Source: CAJXMH01 sp964001305 (GTDB lineage Bacteria; Bacteroidota; Bacteroidia; Flavobacteriales_E; Vicingaceae). From it: a stretch of 64,000 nucleotides of DNA. Shown here in pieces: positions 9,231-17,181 of this stretch (the first letter of the stretch is position 1; every line of letters starts with the position of its first letter). The notes beneath the pieces were generated by a model. That model saw nothing but the letters and a program-made list of their open reading frames with translations, made no database searches and was not told where the DNA came from. Location: assembly GCA_964001305.1 (NCBI GenBank), contig CAXFAI010000019.1, positions 62,001 to 126,000 on the forward strand. The letters run 5' to 3'. A program made the position numbers and the translations under genes.

Positions 9231-10036
9231 AATATTTTAATTACATCGCACTTTTTATCATCTCATTCGCATACAATTGTACTGTTGTAAATGCTCAAGA
9301 CCATCCTACACTAATTAAACAGCTTAATCAGAAAGCTGACTATATCAATACAGATCAATTAGGCAATTTATATTTAGTCCGAAAAAATTTCATCTTCATG
9401 TATAATAAAGATGGAGATTCACTTAGAGCTTTTAATAGTCAAAAATTTGGAGAAATTGAACAAATTGATTGTTCAGACCCATATAAAATTCTAGTCTTTT
9501 TTAAAGATTACAACATCATTGTTTTCTTGGATAATTATTTAAGTCAAAATGGAGAAGCTATTGACTTGCAAAGCATCAATTTAGATCAAGTTAGCTTAGC
9601 TTGTCACTCAAGAGAAGCTGGATTTTGGGCATTTGATCAAATCAAGCAAAAGGTAATGCACTTAAACCCCAAGTTTAAAATTACCCATGAAACGGTAAAT
9701 TTCACTCAGTGGTTTGGTCAACAATTAAGCCCGAACTTTATGATTGAATACAACAATCAACTTTACTTAAATGACCCACAGCTCGGACTTTTTATATTCG
9801 ATCATTTTGGCACGTTTCTGCGAAAAGTGGTTATCTCGAATGCAAGAAGTATTCAAATAAAAGAAAGTATAATTAGCTATCTAACTAACAATAAGTATTG
9901 TATTCATTCTACTCAAAAGCTAGAAACTCAATGTAACACAATTGAGCTAAACAATCAGATTGATGGATATCGAAAAGAAAAAGGAAGGCTTTACATATTA
10001 AACGACAAAAAAGTAAGTATTTATAAGACGAATTAG
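9227..10036 (+). CDS. Secreted hypothetical protein, probable beta-propeller-like fold
   Basis: The 269-aa protein starts with a signal peptide (hydrophobic residues about 6-20, VNAQD cleavage region). It consists of short repeated beta-strand units such as D.LGNLYLVRKNFIFMYNKDGD and YNNQLYLNDPQLGLFIFDHFG, which resemble blades of an NHL/propeller protein. I see no catalytic motif and no T9SS sorting domain, so the periplasm is the likely location. The ATG overlaps the GH3 stop codon by four bases (ATGA), implying translational coupling with a cytoplasmic enzyme. The function is unknown. A similar gene after GH3 in other Flavobacteriales would make the pairing meaningful. Confidence 0.7.
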   Translation: MKYFNYIALFIISFAYNCTVVNAQDHPTLIKQLNQKADYINTDQLGNLYLVRKNFIFMYNKDGDSLRAFNSQKFGEIEQIDCSDPYKILVFFKDYNIIVFLDNYLSQNGEAIDLQSINLDQVSLACHSREAGFWAFDQIKQKVMHLNPKFKITHETVNFTQWFGQQLSPNFMIEYNNQLYLNDPQLGLFIFDHFGTFLRKVVISNARSIQIKESIISYLTNNKYCIHSTQKLETQCNTIELNNQIDGYRKEKGRLYILNDKKVSIYKTN

Positions 10037-10098
10037 TCATTTGAACCCTTTGTAAGCCTAGAGTTTTTCTTATTTTAGTAGTCTTTTAAATTTAAGCT

Positions 10099-10713
10099 AT
10101 GCACATTGCTATTGCAGGAAATATAGGTTCAGGAAAAACAACATTAACTTCTTTATTAGCGAAACATTACAAATGGGAAGCTCATTATGAAGATGCAGAT
10201 GAAAATCCATATTTGAATGACTTTTACAATGACATGCAACGTTGGTCTTTCAATTTACAAGTTTACTTTTTGAATAATCGATTCAGTCAAATTCAAGAAT
10301 TCAGAAACACTGGTAAAAATGTAATACAAGACAGAACCATTTATGAAGATGCATACATTTTTGCTCCAAACCTTCATGCAATGGGCTTAATGACTACTCG
10401 TGACTTTGAATCTTACTTTTCATTGTTTAAATTAATGGAGTCCTTTATTCAGCCACCAGATTTATTGATTTACTTAAGAGCTTCTATACCTGTTCTAGTA
10501 GATCAAATAAGCGCACGTGGTAGAGAATATGAAGAAAGTATTCGCTTAGACTATTTGAAGCGACTTAATGAACGATATGAAGCCTGGATAAGTACTTATG
10601 AAGAAGGCAAATTGTTAATCATTGATGTAGACGACACTAACTTTATTGGAAATGGTGAAGACTTAGGAAAGGTTATTAGCAAAATAGATGCTGAAATCCA
10701 TGGATTATTTTGA
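10099..10713 (+). CDS. Deoxynucleoside kinase (dAdo/dGuo kinase family)
   Basis: This enzyme phosphorylates deoxynucleosides with ATP in the salvage route to dNTPs. The 204-aa protein starts almost directly with the Walker A P-loop GNIGSGKTT (residues 7-15). It then shows the DRT/ERS-type signature QDRTIYEDAYIF, typical of the dNK family, and a LID-type arginine-rich segment (SARGREYEESI). The length fits the bacterial dAK/dGK group. Substrate preference cannot be read from sequence alone. The gene is alone, about 60 bp downstream of the secreted protein, and ends at a strong shared terminator. Confidence 0.92.
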   Translation: MHIAIAGNIGSGKTTLTSLLAKHYKWEAHYEDADENPYLNDFYNDMQRWSFNLQVYFLNNRFSQIQEFRNTGKNVIQDRTIYEDAYIFAPNLHAMGLMTTRDFESYFSLFKLMESFIQPPDLLIYLRASIPVLVDQISARGREYEESIRLDYLKRLNERYEAWISTYEEGKLLIIDVDDTNFIGNGEDLGKVISKIDAEIHGLF

Positions 10714-10731
10714 ATGAATAAACATTACAAC

Positions 10732-10766
10732 AAAAGGCCATCGAAAATCGATGGCCTTTTGTTTTT
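10732..10766. terminator. Bidirectional intrinsic terminator between the dNK and hppA-yceI genes
   Basis: An AAAAGGCCATCGA / TCGATGGCCTTTT inverted repeat (13-bp arms, 3-nt loop) is followed by TGTTTTTG and preceded by A-rich sequence. It fits termination for both convergent genes. Confidence 0.9.
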
Positions 10767-10780
10767 GTATAATCTATTGG

Positions 10781-13492
10781 TTAAGCTTCTGTCTTTAAAG
10801 CTGCTTTTACAATAAAAACATCATGAATAAATTCATCTAAAAGAGCGTCTATTGATTTAGATTTATAGGTTATATCATACTTTGTTCTGTCAATTCCTAA
10901 ATCAACCGCAACTAAAGCAGACCCTTCATCGGTTGGCTTTATGATGGCATCAAACTTAATATCTTGAGTTATCCCTTTGATGGTCAACATACCTCTCAAA
11001 ACATAACTATAATCTCCATTTGAACTAGAGCCTGTAATTTTTAGTACAGCTTCTGGATGATTCTCCACGTCAAAAAAGTCAGGACTTTTTAAATGCCCAA
11101 CTAACTTGGCATTCATTTCAGCATCTTTTATATCAGTTACTTTAATGGAGTTCATATCCATAATAATTTCACCTTCAACAATCTTTCCATTTTGATAATT
11201 AAAAAACCCATGAACAACATCAATTTCTCCATAATGAGATCCACCTACTTTTTTTCCTGTCCATGCGATACTTTGATTTGAAGAAATTTGATAAGTTGCG
11301 TCCACAATTGTTGGAGTTTGAGAATCTGTATTTACCATTTCAACACCCTCCATTTGATGATTAACAGCATGAGCCCCATGAGTTCCTTCAGAAATGTGAG
11401 GTGCTATTACCAATGAAACAATTGACATTAACTTAATTAATATATTCATGGATGGTCCTGAAGTATCTTTGAAAGGATCACCAACAGTATCACCAGTAAC
11501 AGAAGCTGCGTGAGCATCTGATCCTTTATATTCCATTTTACCATTAATCATTACACCAGCTTCAAAAGACTTTTTAGCATTATCCCATGCTCCTCCAGCA
11601 TTATTTTGGAAAATACCCATTAAAACACCTGAAACTGTCACACCTGCTAACAATCCACCAAGTACTTCAGGACCAAATGTAAAACCAACAATGATTGGAA
11701 CAATTAAAGCAATTAATCCAGGCATCATCATTTCTCGAATAGAAGCCTTTGTTGAAATCTCAACACATTTATCGTACTCAGGCTTCGCTTTGTATTCCAT
11801 AATACCTGGAATATCTTTGAATTGTCTTCTAACTTCCTGAACCATGTCCATAGCTGCTCTTCCAACGGCAGCAATTGCTAAAGCAGAAAAGATAAAAGGA
11901 ATCATAGCACCTACAAATAAACCTGCAAGCACATCTGCTTTATAGATATCTATCGTATCTATTCCTGAAATTCCAACGAATGCAGCAAACAAAGCTAAAG
12001 CTGTTAAAGCAGCAGAAGCAATTGCGAAACCTTTACCAGCCGCAGCAGTTGTATTACCTACAGCATCTAAATTATCGGTTCTTCCTCTCACTTCTTCAGG
12101 TAATCCGCTCATCTCAGCAATACCCCCTGCATTATCAGCAATAGGTCCAAATGCGTCAATAGCTAATTGCATAGCTGTAGTTGCCATCATCCCTGCAGCA
12201 GCTATTGCTACTCCGTATAATCCTGCAAATTCATGAGAAATAAATATACCAGCTGCTAAGACTAAAATTGGAATAACTGTAGATTCCATTCCTACAGCTA
12301 ATCCTCCAATAATATTTGTTGCATGACCTGTAGACGATTGCTGAACAATTGAATTCACAGGCTTTTTCCCCATGGCTGTGTAATATTCAGTAACAATACT
12401 CATAATTGCACCTACGATTAAACCAGTTAAAATAGCCCAGAAAATATCAAGCGAAGTCAGTTCATAACCTCGGATGGTCATGTTCTCAACCATTAAATAA
12501 TCTACTAAGAAATAAGAAGCAATAGCAGTTAAGATTACTGAAGACCAGTTACCGATATTCAACGCACCTTGTACAGAACCATCTTCACTTTTTACTTTAA
12601 CAAACATGGTTCCTACTATGGAGAAAATTAGACCTAAACCTGCAATTACCATGGGCAAAAGAATTGGTGAAAGTCCATTGAATTTATCAGGAGTTGCAAA
12701 TTCTACTTCAGCTCCCAAAACCATGGTTGCTAAGATAGTTGCTACATACGAACCAAATAAATCAGCTCCCATACCTGCCACATCACCAACATTATCACCA
12801 ACATTGTCTGCAATGGTAGCTGGGTTTCTAATATCATCTTCTGGAATTCCAGCTTCAACTTTACCTACTAAATCTGCACCAACATCAGCTGCTTTGGTGT
12901 AAATACCTCCACCAACTCTTGCAAACAAAGCAATGGATTCTGCACCTAGTGAAAAACCAGCTAAAATTTCAATGGCTAAGATATAGCTTCCTTTGGTAGC
13001 CATGCTTCCTTCAGGTCCGAAAAGACTCAATAAAATGATGAATAAACCGCCTAATCCAAGAACAGCCAATCCTGCAACACCAAGACCCATTACCGTACCG
13101 CCATTGAAAGAAACACTTAATGCTTTTGCAAGAGAAGTTCTTGCAGCTTGTGTCGTTCTCACATTTGATTTGGTGGCGATATTCATACCTAAATAGCCCG
13201 CTAATGCTGAAAGGAATGCTCCAATCACAAAAGTGATTGATATGATTGGATGAGAATTCTCGGTCATTGTACCTGACCAACCTAATAAAATTGCAGCAAT
13301 AACAACAAAATATGCCATTACTTTCCACTCTGCCTTTAAGAAGGCCATTGCTCCTGTAGCAATATGAGATGCTAATTCTCTCATATTCTCATCTCCGGCT
13401 TCTTGTTTAGAAACCCATGCTGATTTAATTGCCATTACAATCAAACCAATAATTCCCAAAAATGGGACAACGTATAGTAATACTGAATCCAT
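10781..13492 (-). CDS. hppA: K+-dependent membrane pyrophosphatase fused to a C-terminal YceI domain
   Basis: Residues 1-715 are a complete M-PPase, which couples PPi hydrolysis to H+ or Na+ export. The substrate loop DVGADLVGKVE, the DNVGDNVGD motif and the conserved final helix ending SMNILIKLMSIVSLVIAP (about 683-700) are present. A483 and G486 (GNTTAAAGKG) are the residues of the K+-dependent class. The usual gate glutamate on helix 6 is Gly247 (DLFGSY), while Glu185 on helix 5 (GAESIALF) replaces it, as in the Flavobacterium johnsoniae-type H+ pump. Residues of about 727-903 form a full YceI-like lipocalin domain (VDATYQISS..., then VENHPEAVLKI and the C-terminal D.LLDEF). M-PPases end outside the cytoplasm, so YceI would be periplasmic. 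No stop or frameshift separates the two parts. Confidence 0.95.
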   Translation of the reverse strand: MDSVLLYVVPFLGIIGLIVMAIKSAWVSKQEAGDENMRELASHIATGAMAFLKAEWKVMAYFVVIAAILLGWSGTMTENSHPIISITFVIGAFLSALAGYLGMNIATKSNVRTTQAARTSLAKALSVSFNGGTVMGLGVAGLAVLGLGGLFIILLSLFGPEGSMATKGSYILAIEILAGFSLGAESIALFARVGGGIYTKAADVGADLVGKVEAGIPEDDIRNPATIADNVGDNVGDVAGMGADLFGSYVATILATMVLGAEVEFATPDKFNGLSPILLPMVIAGLGLIFSIVGTMFVKVKSEDGSVQGALNIGNWSSVILTAIASYFLVDYLMVENMTIRGYELTSLDIFWAILTGLIVGAIMSIVTEYYTAMGKKPVNSIVQQSSTGHATNIIGGLAVGMESTVIPILVLAAGIFISHEFAGLYGVAIAAAGMMATTAMQLAIDAFGPIADNAGGIAEMSGLPEEVRGRTDNLDAVGNTTAAAGKGFAIASAALTALALFAAFVGISGIDTIDIYKADVLAGLFVGAMIPFIFSALAIAAVGRAAMDMVQEVRRQFKDIPGIMEYKAKPEYDKCVEISTKASIREMMMPGLIALIVPIIVGFTFGPEVLGGLLAGVTVSGVLMGIFQNNAGGAWDNAKKSFEAGVMINGKMEYKGSDAHAASVTGDTVGDPFKDTSGPSMNILIKLMSIVSLVIAPHISEGTHGAHAVNHQMEGVEMVNTDSQTPTIVDATYQISSNQSIAWTGKKVGGSHYGEIDVVHGFFNYQNGKIVEGEIIMDMNSIKVTDIKDAEMNAKLVGHLKSPDFFDVENHPEAVLKITGSSSNGDYSYVLRGMLTIKGITQDIKFDAIIKPTDEGSALVAVDLGIDRTKYDITYKSKSIDALLDEFIHDVFIVKAALKTEA

Positions 13493-13551
13493 AGTTATAT
13501 GATTAGTTATTTATGAATATAAAGTTGTGTGATTCAAAAAATTAAAGGCCG

Positions 13552-13582
13552 CAAAACTATACCTATTTCGCTTTAGATGCAA
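13552..13582 (-). promoter_or_regulatory. Bacteroidota-type promoter for hppA-yceI
   Basis: On the minus strand, TTG (13580-13582) is followed after exactly 20 nt by TAGTTTTG (13552-13559). This matches the -33 TTG / -7 TAnnTTTG pattern of Bacteroidota sigma factors. The leader would be roughly 50 nt. Confidence 0.65.
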
Positions 13583-13607
13583 AAAAAGGAAATAAGTAAG
13601 TTGTTTT

Positions 13608-14585
13608 CTAGATGTACATTACATCCTTTACAGCTTGAATAACTTCTTTTTCGTTAGGCAACCAAGCTTCTACCAAAGTAGGTGCATAGTGGTTTGGTGT
13701 ATCCTTAGTTGTAATTCTTCTAATTGGAGCATCTAAATAATCAAATGCTCTTCTTTGTGTCATATAAGTAAGTTCTGTTGAGATATTTCCAAGTGGCCAA
13801 GCCTCTTCTAGTATGACCATTCGGTTTGTCTTTTTAACTGACTCAACGATGGTATCATAATCAATTGGCCTAATCGTTCTCAAATCTATTACTTCAGCAT
13901 TAATTCCATCCTTAGCAAGTTCTTCTGCCGCATTAATAGCTACTTTCATAATTTTTCCGAAAGAAACTATAGTAACGTCAGAGCCTTCTTGAACCACTTT
14001 TGCAGAACCTATAGGAGTTAAATACTCTCCTTCTGGCACTTCGCCTTTGTCACCATACATTTGTTCAGATTCCATGAAAATAACTGGATCTTCGTCACGA
14101 ATAGCTGACTTTAACAAGCCTTTAGCATCTGCAGGATTTGAAGGTACAATTACTTTTAAACCTGGTGTATTAGCATACCAACTATCAAAGGCTTGTGAAT
14201 GTTGAGCACCCAATTGACCTGCTGAAGCAGTTGGACCTCTAAAAACCATAGGCGCACCAAATTGGCCACCTGACATACTTAACATTTTTGCAGCTGAATT
14301 AATTACCTGATCAATTGCAACCAAAGAAAAGTTAAAGGTCATAAATTCAATTATTGGACGTAGTCCATTCATTGCAGCTCCTACTCCAATCCCTGCAAAT
14401 CCAAGCTCTGCAATTGGGGTATCTATTACTCTTTTTTCTCCAAACTCATCAAGCATTCCTTGACTTACCTTATAGGCACCATTATACTGAGCTACTTCTT
14501 CTCCCATCAAGAATACTCTCTCATCTCTTCTCATTTCTTCGCTCATGGCTTCTCTTAAAGCCTCTCTAAACTGTAATGTTTTCAT
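13608..14585 (-). CDS. pdhB: Pyruvate dehydrogenase E1 component, beta subunit
   Basis: The 325-aa protein is the beta chain of an alpha2beta2 2-oxo-acid dehydrogenase E1, which decarboxylates pyruvate with thiamine diphosphate. The start MKTLQFREALREAMSEEMRR, the MGEEVA motif with its ThDP-activating glutamate, and the DTPIAELGFAGIGVGAA, GPTASAGQLGAQHSQ and PSNPADAKGLL segments are all standard for PdhB. The alpha subunit and E2 are not in this window, so the gene stands apart from a full pdh operon, which is common in Flavobacteriales. The hppA gene lies downstream with its own promoter. Pyruvate rather than branched-chain acids is the most likely substrate, judged by close similarity to PdhB. 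Confidence 0.94.
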   Translation of the reverse strand: MKTLQFREALREAMSEEMRRDERVFLMGEEVAQYNGAYKVSQGMLDEFGEKRVIDTPIAELGFAGIGVGAAMNGLRPIIEFMTFNFSLVAIDQVINSAAKMLSMSGGQFGAPMVFRGPTASAGQLGAQHSQAFDSWYANTPGLKVIVPSNPADAKGLLKSAIRDEDPVIFMESEQMYGDKGEVPEGEYLTPIGSAKVVQEGSDVTIVSFGKIMKVAINAAEELAKDGINAEVIDLRTIRPIDYDTIVESVKKTNRMVILEEAWPLGNISTELTYMTQRRAFDYLDAPIRRITTKDTPNHYAPTLVEAWLPNEKEVIQAVKDVMYI

Positions 14586-14622
14586 TCAATAAAAATTGGT
14601 GAATGCTGTTTTTTTAGCGCAT

Positions 14623-14654
14623 CAAAATTATTAAAATAACATTTCTACAACAAA
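14623..14654 (-). promoter_or_regulatory. Bacteroidota-type promoter for pdhB
   Basis: On the minus strand, TTTG (14651-14654) and TAATTTTG (14623-14630) are separated by 20 nt, a close match to the -33/-7 consensus. The start codon lies about 38 nt beyond the -7 box. Confidence 0.65.
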
Positions 14655-14801
14655 CCAAATTATTGAACTGTAGATAGCTTTCACATCTTTACATATTGGA
14701 CTAAATTCCAAAACCTTTTAAGTCATTTTTGGTTAGCTTTGTAATCCTTTGAAAATAGGCCCGAGAATAGGCCAAATTATTATTTTTTAAAACATTCAAC
14801 T

Positions 14802-15542
14802 ATGAAGATACTTGTTTGCATAAGTAAGGTACCAGATACTACTGCAAAAATTGCTTTCACAGATAACAACACGCAGTTCGACAATAACGGAGTGCAGTTT
14901 ATTATAAACCCTTATGATGAATGGTATGCCCTAGTTAGAGGCTTAGAATTAAAAGAAGCCAATGGTGGTTCAGTAACAGTAATTAATGTAGGAGGAGTTG
15001 AAAATGACCCTACAATTCGCAAGGCTTTGGCTATTGGTGCAGATGATGCTGTTCGAATCAATAAAAATCCTGAGGACGCATTAGATGCAGCTAGTCAAAT
15101 TGCAAACTATGCAAAAGAGAATGGCTTTGACATGGTTCTTTGTGGTAAAGAAACTATTGATTACAATGGATCTCAAGTAGCTGGAATGATTGCAGGTATT
15201 TTAGACCAACCTTTTGTTTCAAATGCTTCAAAATTGGATATGAATGGCAATACAGCAACTATTGAGAGAGATATTCAAGGAGGTAAAGAAGTGGTAGAAG
15301 TTGACACCCCCTTTGTTTTAAGCGCTGCAAAAGGAATGGCTGAAGCAAGAATTCCAAATATGAGAGGAATTATGGCTGCAAGAACAAAGCCTTTGAATGT
15401 TGTTGAAGCAGTTGAATTTAGCAATACTACAGAAGTAACATCTTATGAACTTCCACCTGCTAAAGGTGATTGCAAAATGATTAGTGCAGACAACCCTGAA
15501 GAATTATTAGATTTATTAAGAAACGAAGCTAAAGTAATTTAA
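14802..15542 (+). CDS. etfB: Electron transfer flavoprotein, beta subunit
   Basis: EtfB pairs with EtfA to carry electrons from acyl-CoA dehydrogenases to the respiratory chain through ETF-quinone oxidoreductase. The 246-aa protein begins MKILVCISKVPDTTAKI and shows NPYDEWYALVRGLELKE, the AMP-binding region LCGKETIDYNGSQVAGMIA, and the C-terminal recognition-loop region AARTKPLNVVE. It is followed after 3 bp by etfA, so the two are an operon. A possible -7 box TAGCTTTG lies at 14734-14741, without a clear -33 element. The operon is divergent from pdhB. Confidence 0.97.
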   Translation: MKILVCISKVPDTTAKIAFTDNNTQFDNNGVQFIINPYDEWYALVRGLELKEANGGSVTVINVGGVENDPTIRKALAIGADDAVRINKNPEDALDAASQIANYAKENGFDMVLCGKETIDYNGSQVAGMIAGILDQPFVSNASKLDMNGNTATIERDIQGGKEVVEVDTPFVLSAAKGMAEARIPNMRGIMAARTKPLNVVEAVEFSNTTEVTSYELPPAKGDCKMISADNPEELLDLLRNEAKVI

Positions 15543-15545
15543 GAT

Positions 15546-16511
15546 ATGGCCATTTTAGTATACGCAAATACAGCAAATAACGAAATTCATAAATCTGCCT
15601 ATGAAGCGGTTTCATATGGAGCTCAAATTGCAGAAAAATCGAATGACACAGTAACAGCAATAGTTGCAGGTAATGCTTCAAATTTAGAAAGCCTAGGAAA
15701 ATATGGTGCTGACAAAATTGTACATGTTATCAGCGACAATCTTGCCGATTTTCAACCTACTTTAATTGCTGAAGCTATTCAAAAAACAGCTGAATCAAAT
15801 AGTTCTAAAATTGTTATTTTCTCGCATGATTTATCAGGTAAATCAGTAGCTCCAATATTAGCTGCAAAGATGAATGCAGGAATTGTAACTGGAGCAGTTG
15901 ACTTGCCAAATACAGATGGAGATTTTACAGTAAAAAAGGCAGTATTCTCGGGAAAGGCTTTTGCGCATGTGAAAGTAAATACGGACGTAAAAATCATTTC
16001 TTTAACTCCTAATTCAGTTGAAAAGAAGGAGTTTGGAAAATCAGCCTCTGTTGAACAATCTGATATCTCATTGTCTGACTCACGTTTAAAAGTAAAAGAG
16101 CAGAAAATGGAATCAACTGATTTGCCTTTAACAGAAGCAGAATTAGTGGTGAGTGCAGGTAGAGGATTGAAAGGACCTGAAAACTGGGGCATGATTGAAG
16201 ATTTAGCGAAAGAATTAGGGGCTGCTACAGCTTGTTCTCGTCCTGTTTCAGACATGGATTGGAGACCTCATCATGAGCATGTAGGTCAAACAGGTGTAGC
16301 AATCAGACCAAATTTATATATCGCTGTTGGAATTTCAGGAGCTATTCAGCACCTTGCAGGAGTAAATCAATCAAAAGTGATTGTTGTTATAAATACTGAC
16401 CCTGAAGCACCTTTCTTTAAGTCAGCTGATTATGGAATTGTTGGTGACGCTTTTGAAGTAGTACCAAAACTTGTAGCAGCAGCTAAAGAAATGAACTTAT
16501 CAGCAAATTAA
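15546..16511 (+). CDS. etfA: Electron transfer flavoprotein, alpha subunit
   Basis: The 321-aa protein forms a heterodimer with EtfB and binds FAD in its C-terminal domain. The diagnostic C-terminal signature is present: SAGRGLKGPENW, then GAATACSRPVSDMDW, HVGQTGVAIRPNLYIAVGISGAIQHLAG, and the adenine-side INTDPEAPFFKSADYGIVGD. The N-terminal domain (about 1-180) is the more variable alpha/beta unit. It follows etfB with a 3-bp gap and ends at a strong terminator hairpin. Confidence 0.97.
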   Translation: MAILVYANTANNEIHKSAYEAVSYGAQIAEKSNDTVTAIVAGNASNLESLGKYGADKIVHVISDNLADFQPTLIAEAIQKTAESNSSKIVIFSHDLSGKSVAPILAAKMNAGIVTGAVDLPNTDGDFTVKKAVFSGKAFAHVKVNTDVKIISLTPNSVEKKEFGKSASVEQSDISLSDSRLKVKEQKMESTDLPLTEAELVVSAGRGLKGPENWGMIEDLAKELGAATACSRPVSDMDWRPHHEHVGQTGVAIRPNLYIAVGISGAIQHLAGVNQSKVIVVINTDPEAPFFKSADYGIVGDAFEVVPKLVAAAKEMNLSAN

Positions 16512-16523
16512 TGTGAAGCACAT

Positions 16524-16560
16524 AAAAGCCAAGAGCAATGAATTGCTCTTGGCTTTTTAA
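16524..16560 (+). terminator. Intrinsic terminator after etfBA
   Basis: A perfect 15-bp stem (16524-16538 pairs with 16543-16557, loop TGAA) ends in a T-run. Because it occupies 16524-16558, the next gene cannot sensibly start at the upstream in-frame TTG-like codon and must start after it. Confidence 0.95.
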
Positions 16561-16570
16561 TTTCTATTAC

Positions 16571-17170
16571 ATGCAAAAAATCGGACTCGATATTGTAGGT
16601 CTATCCTATAGTCAAACTCAATCAGGTGCTTATGCATTAGTTCTTGCCGAACAAGAGGGCAAAAGAAGACTTCCAATTATAATTGGTGGTTTTGAAGCTC
16701 AAGCTATTGCTATAGAACTCGAAGACATGACACCTAGCAGACCGCTTACACATGATCTTTTCAAAAGCTTTGCCGATTCATATAACATTAAAGTAAATGA
16801 GGTTCTCATTTATAACTTAATGGAAGGAATTTTCTATGCAAAACTCATTTGTGAAAAAGATGGGGAAATCACTGAGATTGATACCAGAACTTCGGATGCA
16901 GTAGCGATAGCGGTTAGATTTAAGTGCCCAATTTACACCTATGAGTTTATCTTAGAAAATGCAGGAATTTTGCTCGAAGAAGATATAGAAGGAGAGGAAG
17001 AAGAAAAGCCAAAGATTGAGAAAAAAGTAGATAAACCTAAAAAAGGCATAGCTTCGCTAAGTATTTCTGAATTAAATGATAAGCTAGACAAAGCCATAGA
17101 AACAGAAAATTATGAAGAGGCTTCTAGACTTAGAGATGAAATTCAAAAGCGAAACGAATCTAATAATTAA
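16571..17170 (+). CDS. Bifunctional nuclease (DUF151) family protein with C-terminal UVR domain
   Basis: From ATG at 16571 the protein has 199 residues. A longer open frame exists upstream, but it runs through the etfA terminator, so I reject it. Residues of about 1-130 form the bifunctional nuclease domain: GLSYSQTQSGAYALVLAE, then LPIIIGGFEAQAIAIELE, and the DTRTSDAVAIAVRFKCPIY motif. A charged linker (EEDIEGEEEEKPKIEKK) leads to a UVR motif (LSISELNDKLDKAIETENYEEASRLRDEI, about residues 163-195), like the UvrB/UvrC contact helix. The fusion hints at a role in nucleic acid metabolism or repair, but the cellular role is not established. The nucleoside transporter follows after 11 bp, so the two may be co-transcribed. 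Confidence 0.88.
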   Translation: MQKIGLDIVGLSYSQTQSGAYALVLAEQEGKRRLPIIIGGFEAQAIAIELEDMTPSRPLTHDLFKSFADSYNIKVNEVLIYNLMEGIFYAKLICEKDGEITEIDTRTSDAVAIAVRFKCPIYTYEFILENAGILLEEDIEGEEEEKPKIEKKVDKPKKGIASLSISELNDKLDKAIETENYEEASRLRDEIQKRNESNN

Positions 17171-17181
17171 TATTTTTTTTA

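Noticed and set aside
13011..13328. 105-codon second frame inside hppA
   Set aside because: It is a shifted frame of the membrane pyrophosphatase without conserved features.
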